Translations under genes and position numbers: made by a program
Notes under the pieces: generated by a model
Seen by the model: the letters and a program-made list of their open reading frames with translations, nothing else
Databases searched by the model: none
Told to the model about the DNA's origin: nothing
Assembly (NCBI GenBank): GCA_964462685.1
Contig: CAYWYR010000003.1
Coordinates: 1 to 64,000, forward strand
Reading direction: 5' to 3'
DNA: 64,000 bases
From: CAYWYR01 sp964462685
GTDB taxonomy: Bacteria; Bacteroidota; Ignavibacteria; Kapaibacteriales; UBA2268
In this document: positions 59,614 to 64,000 of the stretch, piece by piece
How the letters are laid out: every line of letters begins with the position of its first letter
Numbering within the stretch: position 1 is the stretch's first letter

Positions 59614-60571
59614 ATCCGCTTTCCATAAATTCAGCATTAAGATTTCTAGCTAATGCAAAAATACTTTTTTCTGATATATTAAGCTCTTTTTTTGTCTTCA
59701 AATATCTGTTAAAATCATTTGTGATATAATTTAATGCTATATCTTTTATCCACTGTTCCTTTTGTTTTAATCGCAAATCCAATAATTGACCATTTGATGT
59801 CATCCCATAAAAAAGTGACATAAGTCTATCCCAAAGCTCATCTATACCCTTACCAGTGTACGCTGAAATACTACAAACTATAATGTTTTTATCTTTTGAA
59901 ATAGACAAAGCGTTTTTAATATAACTTATGCTATCCCTTACTATCTTTTGGTTATCACCATCATCTTTGGTTACAGCGATAAAATCAGCGATCTCGATTA
60001 TCCCTTTCTTGATACCCTGAAGATCATCTCCGCTTCCTGGTTGGTAAAGCAAGAGAAAAATATCACACATCGATCTTACTATATACTCTGATTGCCCCAC
60101 ACCCACCGTTTCAATAAAAATTATATCGAAGCCCCCGGATTGAAGTATCGCTATAGACTCTCTAGTGGAGTTGGTTACCCCGCCCATTACATTGCCCGTA
60201 GGGGAAGGCCTAATATAGGCATTAGGATGATTGGAAAGCAGATCCATTCTGGTTTTATCACCTAATATGGAACCTTTCGTTAGTGATGACGACGGATCTA
60301 CAGCTAGAACAGCTACTTTTTTGCCGGATTCTGCTAAATGATAGCCAAGCTTTTCGATAAAAGTACTTTTGCCTGTGCCGGGCGGGCCTGATATTCCTAT
60401 GACTGGTACAGTTTGAATGTTATCGGCTACAAGTTTGGATATTAAACCCTCTGCACCTTTTCTTTTAGAAGGGTTGTTGCTTTCGACAATGGTTATTGCC
60501 TTGCTGATACTTCTGATATCACCCGAAATGATACCATCAAAAAGCTGTTGGCTGTCCTTCAAAAAAGACAT
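59588..60571 (-). CDS. meaB: Methylmalonyl-CoA mutase-associated GTPase MeaB (ArgK family)
   Basis: This G3E GTPase protects and loads B12-dependent methylmalonyl-CoA mutase. The 327-residue protein has the P-loop GISGPPGTGKST (59-70), VLAVDPSSSLTKGSILGDKTRMD, IIFIETVGVGQSE and AVTKDDGDN. It sits between phoH (1-nt overlap, TAATG) and rdgB (26-nt overlap). The mutase itself is not in the window. Its presence supports a propionyl/methylmalonyl-CoA pathway with the biotin carboxylase genes at the start. Confidence 0.93.
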   Translation of the reverse strand: MSFLKDSQQLFDGIISGDIRSISKAITIVESNNPSKRKGAEGLISKLVADNIQTVPVIGISGPPGTGKSTFIEKLGYHLAESGKKVAVLAVDPSSSLTKGSILGDKTRMDLLSNHPNAYIRPSPTGNVMGGVTNSTRESIAILQSGGFDIIFIETVGVGQSEYIVRSMCDIFLLLYQPGSGDDLQGIKKGIIEIADFIAVTKDDGDNQKIVRDSISYIKNALSISKDKNIIVCSISAYTGKGIDELWDRLMSLFYGMTSNGQLLDLRLKQKEQWIKDIALNYITNDFNRYLKTKKELNISEKSIFALARNLNAEFMESGYENFTRDT

Positions 60572-61557
60572 TACTCTTTTTCCTGAACAGATTTATTGCT
60601 GGATTTATCATAGGCTCTTATTATATCAGCTACCAATTTGTGGCGTACAACATCATGATGATCGAAATAGACAAAGTCGATTCCATCTATCTTACTGAGT
60701 ATCCGTTCAGCTTCCACTAGTCCTGAACCTACTTTCTTCGGAAGATCTATCTGGGACTTATCACCTGTTATTATAGCCTTGCTACCCTGGCCCAATCTAG
60801 TCAGGAACATCTTCATTTGTGTAGTTGTGGCATTCTGAGCCTCATCAAGTATAACAAATGAGTTATTGAGTGTTCTTCCTCTCATATAAGCTAATGGATT
60901 GATCTCGATAATGTTTCTTTCCTTGAGTACCTTTAGTTTCTCAGAGCTAAGCATATCTTGGAGAGAGTCCATTAGAGGCCTTAGGTAAGGATCGATTTTT
61001 TCAGACAGGTCCCCGGGCAAAAATCCTAGTGATTCGCCGGCTTCAACAGCTGGCCTTGAGAGAATTATACGTGATACCTCATTTCTCTTCAGTGCCGCAA
61101 GGGCAAAAGCCACAGCTAAAAAAGTCTTACCAGTACCTGCGGGCCCAATGGAAAAGACAAGATCATTATCCAGAACCTTTCTAAAATACTCACGCTGTTT
61201 AGGTGTTTTTGCCTTTATAACGCTTTTTACACCATTGTAGATAATTGTCTGCGTTGAGCCAGGGGAGATTTTAGTGTTCGCGTTTTCTATGGCATCGATA
61301 AAATTCAGCACCATAGAAATATCCTCTTCATTCAGAGAACCGTTGCGGTTATGCATGTAGATCATTTCCCTGATGACACCCTCAATTTTATTGAGTTCCT
61401 CATCACTGCCACGCAAAATGATATTATTGCCGCGTATGATAATCGTGGAGGCCTGAAACCTGTTTTCGATTAGATTAAGGAAGCTATCGTTATATCCCAA
61501 TAGCTCACCCAGATTGATATCCTCTACTTCAATAATTCGCTCTGAAGCTTCTACCAT
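60571..61557 (-). CDS. PhoH family ATPase
   Basis: This 328-residue protein has an N-terminal KH-like/PhoL region (1-90) and an ATPase domain with Walker A SIGPAGTGKTFLA (136-148), SRPAVEAGESLGFLPGDL, VILDEAQNATTTQMKMFLTRLG (Walker B) and ITGDKSQIDLP. PhoH/YbeZ proteins are linked to RNA metabolism with the endonuclease YbeY; ybeY is not seen here. It begins a coupled phoH-meaB-rdgB unit. Its ATG lies 13 nt after the U tract of the terminator of the upstream LysM gene. Confidence 0.93.
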   Translation of the reverse strand: MVEASERIIEVEDINLGELLGYNDSFLNLIENRFQASTIIIRGNNIILRGSDEELNKIEGVIREMIYMHNRNGSLNEEDISMVLNFIDAIENANTKISPGSTQTIIYNGVKSVIKAKTPKQREYFRKVLDNDLVFSIGPAGTGKTFLAVAFALAALKRNEVSRIILSRPAVEAGESLGFLPGDLSEKIDPYLRPLMDSLQDMLSSEKLKVLKERNIIEINPLAYMRGRTLNNSFVILDEAQNATTTQMKMFLTRLGQGSKAIITGDKSQIDLPKKVGSGLVEAERILSKIDGIDFVYFDHHDVVRHKLVADIIRAYDKSSNKSVQEKE

Positions 61558-61570
61558 ATATTCCTAGATA

Positions 61571-61608
61571 AAAAAAACCCCACTGATTCATTTTAAATCG
61601 TGGGGTTT
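61571..61608 (-). terminator. Intrinsic terminator after the LysM gene
   Basis: AAACCCCAC (61575-61583) pairs with GTGGGGTTT (61600-61608), and inner GATT/AATC extends the stem. On the minus strand seven T follow. Some T run also exists on the plus side. Confidence 0.85.
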
Positions 61609-61640
61609 GGGTTTTTATTTCAATGCAGCTATAAAAATCA

Positions 61641-62432
61641 TCAGTTTGTACCAGTTTCTCCGGTAACACCAGTCTCAGCTTGCATCTGCTCTCTTTTGTT
61701 TCTGTAATACTGGCGCTCAAGCTTCATTGCTTCAGCATCCATATCACCTTTCTGAGGTATTTCCAGTACCTGGCCTGGATAAATGATATCAGGGTTTCTG
61801 ATTTCTTCCCTGTTAGCCTGCCATAACTTAGGCCATTGGTTCGGATCACCAAGTATCTCTGGTCTTCCGGCTATTACCCAAAGACAGTCACGGCTTGTAG
61901 CCCATGGTCTTACAGTATATGTGGTTGTTTTCTTTTCTCTGTAAAGGCCTTTTATCTCACGAGCAAGATCAATTATGGGCTGATAGAATTCTTCTAATAG
62001 AGCGATCTTATTTCTTCTAAGTTGGTTCAGATCGTTTTCCAGAACGGCTACATCATCTCTTCTATCTGCAAGTTCGTCATTGCTCATTCTTTGCATCTGT
62101 CGAGTTCTGTTTCTGATCTCGCCCAAAGCAGTACGGAAAGCATCGATATCAGCTTGAGTAGCCTCTATCATAGCTAAGATAGCTTTCTCGCAATCCATCA
62201 GGGCTTTGTCAGCATCTGTGATCTGCTGGCGTGTTGCTTCATATTTCTCTTTAGCCTCTGAAAGTTCTCCTTCCAGTTCCCTTACGTCTTTTTTCAGATC
62301 GCCGATCCTAAGTTCAGCTTCATCTTCCGTAAGTTCTGTATCCGGTTTACTTGCCGGTGGCATTTCAGCCGCAGTAAGGTTTGAAGCGTATGCTACTATA
62401 CCGAGAAGGATTATTATAAATAGATTTTTCAT
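61641..62432 (-). CDS. Exported coiled-coil protein with LysM domain
   Basis: This 263-residue protein has a signal peptide (1-21) and a long coiled coil (about 35-155, with ELRIGDLKKDVRELEGELSEAKEKY and VLENDLNQLRRNKIALLEEF). A C-terminal LysM-like module (about 168-225: TYTVRPWATSRDCLWVIAG, WPKLWQANREEIRNPDIIYPGQVLEIP) should bind peptidoglycan. The final tail is charged. It overlaps the stop of the lipoprotein gene by 1 nt. The pair is probably a periplasmic complex joining the outer membrane to the wall. The function is otherwise unknown. Confidence 0.8.
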   Translation of the reverse strand: MKNLFIIILLGIVAYASNLTAAEMPPASKPDTELTEDEAELRIGDLKKDVRELEGELSEAKEKYEATRQQITDADKALMDCEKAILAMIEATQADIDAFRTALGEIRNRTRQMQRMSNDELADRRDDVAVLENDLNQLRRNKIALLEEFYQPIIDLAREIKGLYREKKTTTYTVRPWATSRDCLWVIAGRPEILGDPNQWPKLWQANREEIRNPDIIYPGQVLEIPQKGDMDAEAMKLERQYYRNKREQMQAETGVTGETGTN

Positions 62433-62764
62433 CAGTTCCCCCTCCTAGTATTTGGTGCGTTAACTTCAGCTGGATTGAAATCAGGCCATACATTTGGCCA
62501 ATCCTTTAATCTGTCTTCAACGAATTTCTTACGGCCTTCGCAATCATTTGCATTGGCTTGTTTTTGTTGAAGTTCAGATTGAAGAGATCTTGTATCATCT
62601 TGATACCTTTTTATCTCAGCGGTAAGAGATGCCTTTTGATCCCGAAGATCCTGTAGCATTGCCAATTGCTGTTCTGTAACCATACTGGTACAAGCAGTAC
62701 CAGCAAGTAAACCCGCCGCACCAATAGCGATAACGGCTATTCTCTTTAGGTTAGGTTTTGACAT
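62432..62764 (-). CDS. Small coiled-coil lipoprotein
   Basis: This 110-residue lipoprotein has signal peptide 1-24 and lipobox LAGTAC (Cys25). The next 60 residues form a coiled coil (EQQLAMLQDLRDQKASLTAEIKRY, SLQSELQQKQANAND), then a Trp/Pro-rich end (WPNVWPDFNPAEV). Size and shape recall Lpp-like or gliding/LysM partner lipoproteins, but I do not recognise the family. It is translationally coupled to the LysM protein and so probably acts with it at the envelope. Confidence 0.72.
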   Translation of the reverse strand: MSKPNLKRIAVIAIGAAGLLAGTACTSMVTEQQLAMLQDLRDQKASLTAEIKRYQDDTRSLQSELQQKQANANDCEGRKKFVEDRLKDWPNVWPDFNPAEVNAPNTRRGN

Positions 62765-62791
62765 TGAATGTCCCTGTTATTAATAATAAGA

Positions 62792-62823
62792 TTGTATTAT
62801 CTTGAAACGGAATGATATGTTTG
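62792..62823 (+). promoter_or_regulatory. Promoter of valS with overlapping inverted repeat
   Basis: TTG (62792-62794), 21 nt, TATGTTTG (62816-62823), a Bacteroidota promoter match. The -7 element lies inside the inverted repeat ATGATAT-N6-ATATCAT (62812-62831), which could be an operator. Transcription would start near 62829, leaving a leader of about 90 nt. Confidence 0.6.
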
Positions 62824-62919
62824 TATATCATGAAGACGCAAGATAAAGAAATATTATTTATCAAGTAATACTGATCTGTTAAATTAATGTAACAGTTTTC
62901 ATTATTATTCCACATTGGA

Positions 62920-64000
62920 ATGGATATAGATAAAAACATGCAAGATATACCAAAAAACTTCGACTACTCTAACCGTGAACCCATTATCAGAAAACGCTGG
63001 AAAGATTCGGGTTTGTATGATTCAAATACAGCCAAGGGTTCAGGCAAGCCGTATTCTATTTTAATGCCTCCCCCAAATGTTACAGGCATTTTACATTTCG
63101 GGCATGTACTCAATCATACTCTGCAAGATATCTTCATCAGAAGAAACAGAATGGAGGGTAAAGAAGTTAGTTGGTTCCCAGGGCTTGATCATGCAGGTAT
63201 CGCCACTCAAGCCAGAGTTGAGAAAGAACTTGCTAAAGAAGTAGTAACCAAATACGATCTCGGTAGAGATAAATTCCTCGAGAAAGTATGGGAGTGGAAG
63301 GAAAAATACGGGGGTATAATCGTAGATCAACTCGAAAGACTGGGCAACTCCAGTTCTTGGGATAAAACCCTTTTCACAATGGACGACAAAGCCTATAAAG
63401 CAGTTCAGAAAGTGTTTGTAGAGCTTTATAATGAAGGCCTTATTTACAAAGGTAAAAGAATTATAAACTGGAGCCCCCTCTCTATGACGGCTCTATCGGA
63501 TGAAGAGGTAGATTTTAAAGAGGTGCACGGTAAATTCTACACCCTGAAATATAAACTCGAAGGATCAGATAGAGAGATTCTCGTTAGTACCGTCAGGCCA
63601 GAAACCCTTTACGGGGATATCGCAGTTGCCGTAAACCCTAAGGATGAACGATATAAGGACATAATAGGCCAAAAGGTTATCGTTCCAGTAGTAAACAGAG
63701 CTGTATCAATAATAGCAGATGATTATGCTGATCCTGAATTTGGTACAGGTTGCGTTAAAGTTACACCTGCTCATGACCCTAATGACTATGAAATAGGTTT
63801 AAGGCATACTCTCGAGATGATAAATACTATCAACCCAGATGGGACTATGAATGAGCTTGCCGGCGAACTGCAAGGTATGGATAGATTTGATGCTCGCAAG
63901 AAAATGGTCAAGCTTATTGAAGATGCTGGCCTTATGCACAAAATAGAAGATTATACTCATAACGTTGGCTTTTCTCAGCGCGGTGGAGAACAGATAGAGC
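62920..64000 (+). CDS. valS: Valyl-tRNA synthetase (partial, runs off the window)
   Basis: Only the N-terminal 360 codons are present, open to the window end. This class I synthetase begins MDIDKNMQDIPKNFDY, with a second ATG at 62938 as an alternative start. It has NREPIIRKRW, the PPPNVTGILHFGHVLNH segment containing the HIGH-like HFGH, and WFPGLDHAGIATQARVE. The CP1 editing domain follows, with VSTVRPETLYGDIAVAVNP. The KMSKS part lies beyond the window. It charges tRNA-Val and edits mis-charged threonine. Confidence 0.95.
   Translation, partial: MDIDKNMQDIPKNFDYSNREPIIRKRWKDSGLYDSNTAKGSGKPYSILMPPPNVTGILHFGHVLNHTLQDIFIRRNRMEGKEVSWFPGLDHAGIATQARVEKELAKEVVTKYDLGRDKFLEKVWEWKEKYGGIIVDQLERLGNSSSWDKTLFTMDDKAYKAVQKVFVELYNEGLIYKGKRIINWSPLSMTALSDEEVDFKEVHGKFYTLKYKLEGSDREILVSTVRPETLYGDIAVAVNPKDERYKDIIGQKVIVPVVNRAVSIIADDYADPEFGTGCVKVTPAHDPNDYEIGLRHTLEMINTINPDGTMNELAGELQGMDRFDARKKMVKLIEDAGLMHKIEDYTHNVGFSQRGGEQIE

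Noticed and set aside
1..64000. CRISPR array, prophage, transposon or integrative element
   Set aside because: No direct-repeat arrays, integrases, transposases or paired inverted-repeat ends were seen. Gene content and codon style look uniform throughout.

Overview
The window looks like a chromosomal core region from a member of the Bacteroidota / FCB group. I see no insertion sequence, phage, CRISPR array or other mobile DNA. Four things support this placement. The sigma-70 factor is short (286 residues) and of Bacteroidota type. SdhCAB is a three-gene succinate dehydrogenase with a single cytochrome b subunit. Three secreted proteins end in type IX secretion (T9SS)-like C-terminal domains. 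Several genes are preceded by the Bacteroidota promoter pattern TTG-N20/21-TAnnTTTG, and Shine-Dalgarno sites are mostly absent. Among Bacteroidota, the RpoD and T9SS proteins suggest a Balneolia/Rhodothermia-like or related deep lineage, but the class cannot be fixed by eye.

Layout. 1-5.1 kb (+): biotin carboxylase and biotin carrier subunits of an acyl-CoA carboxylase, a secreted M14 carboxypeptidase and a YigZ/IMPACT protein. 5.2-7.0 kb (+): an NSS sodium symporter with its 50-residue MetS-like small subunit. 7.3-11.6 kb (+): a promoter, sdhCAB and an abutting methyltransferase. 11.7-19.0 kb (-): a purL - S9 peptidase - mnmD - rhomboid - ispG run. 19.1-21.4 kb (+): panC-lptC-tpiA. 21.4-23.5 kb (-): a TerB-like protein and a RelA/SpoT homologue whose synthetase domain looks degenerate. 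23.6-26.8 kb: LD-carboxypeptidase (+), YhdH-type reductase and alanine racemase (-). 26.8-28.6 kb (+): a PorE-like lipoprotein.

28.6-35.8 kb (-) is a tightly packed run: rng, dxr, rseP, surE, a small regulator, an HDOD protein and a REC-histidine kinase. It is followed on the same strand by SRP RNA and tRNA-Arg(TCT). 36.1-40.8 kb (-) is a cytochrome c maturation cluster (ccmC, an overlapping small ccmD, a Cys-type ccmE, ccmF, and a TlpA thioredoxin). 40.8-41.7 kb (-) is a STAS / anti-sigma kinase pair. 41.9-48.4 kb (+) carries two giant tandem sortilin-like/BNR secreted proteins with T9SS tails. 48.4-53.1 kb (-): a DUF2851 protein, pyrF and an M16 peptidase. 53.3-59.0 kb (+): ctpA, rpoD, lipA, a PhnP-like MBL hydrolase and a second REC-histidine kinase. 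59.0-62.8 kb (-): phoH-meaB-rdgB, and a LysM protein with a coiled-coil lipoprotein. The window ends inside valS (+).

Together the genes describe an aerobic, cytochrome-c-using heterotroph. It makes isoprenoids by the MEP route (dxr, ispG), probably uses propionyl/methylmalonyl-CoA chemistry (biotin carboxylase, meaB), has Na+-coupled amino acid uptake, and secretes peptidases and beta-propeller proteins through T9SS. I found no self-contained novel defence or biosynthetic system. The most unusual items are the degenerate RSH with its TerB-like partner, the Ccm cluster with an enlarged CcmC and a small CcmD, the PorE-like lipoprotein, the small-regulator/HDOD/REC-kinase trio, and intrinsic terminators that lie directly against the next start codon.
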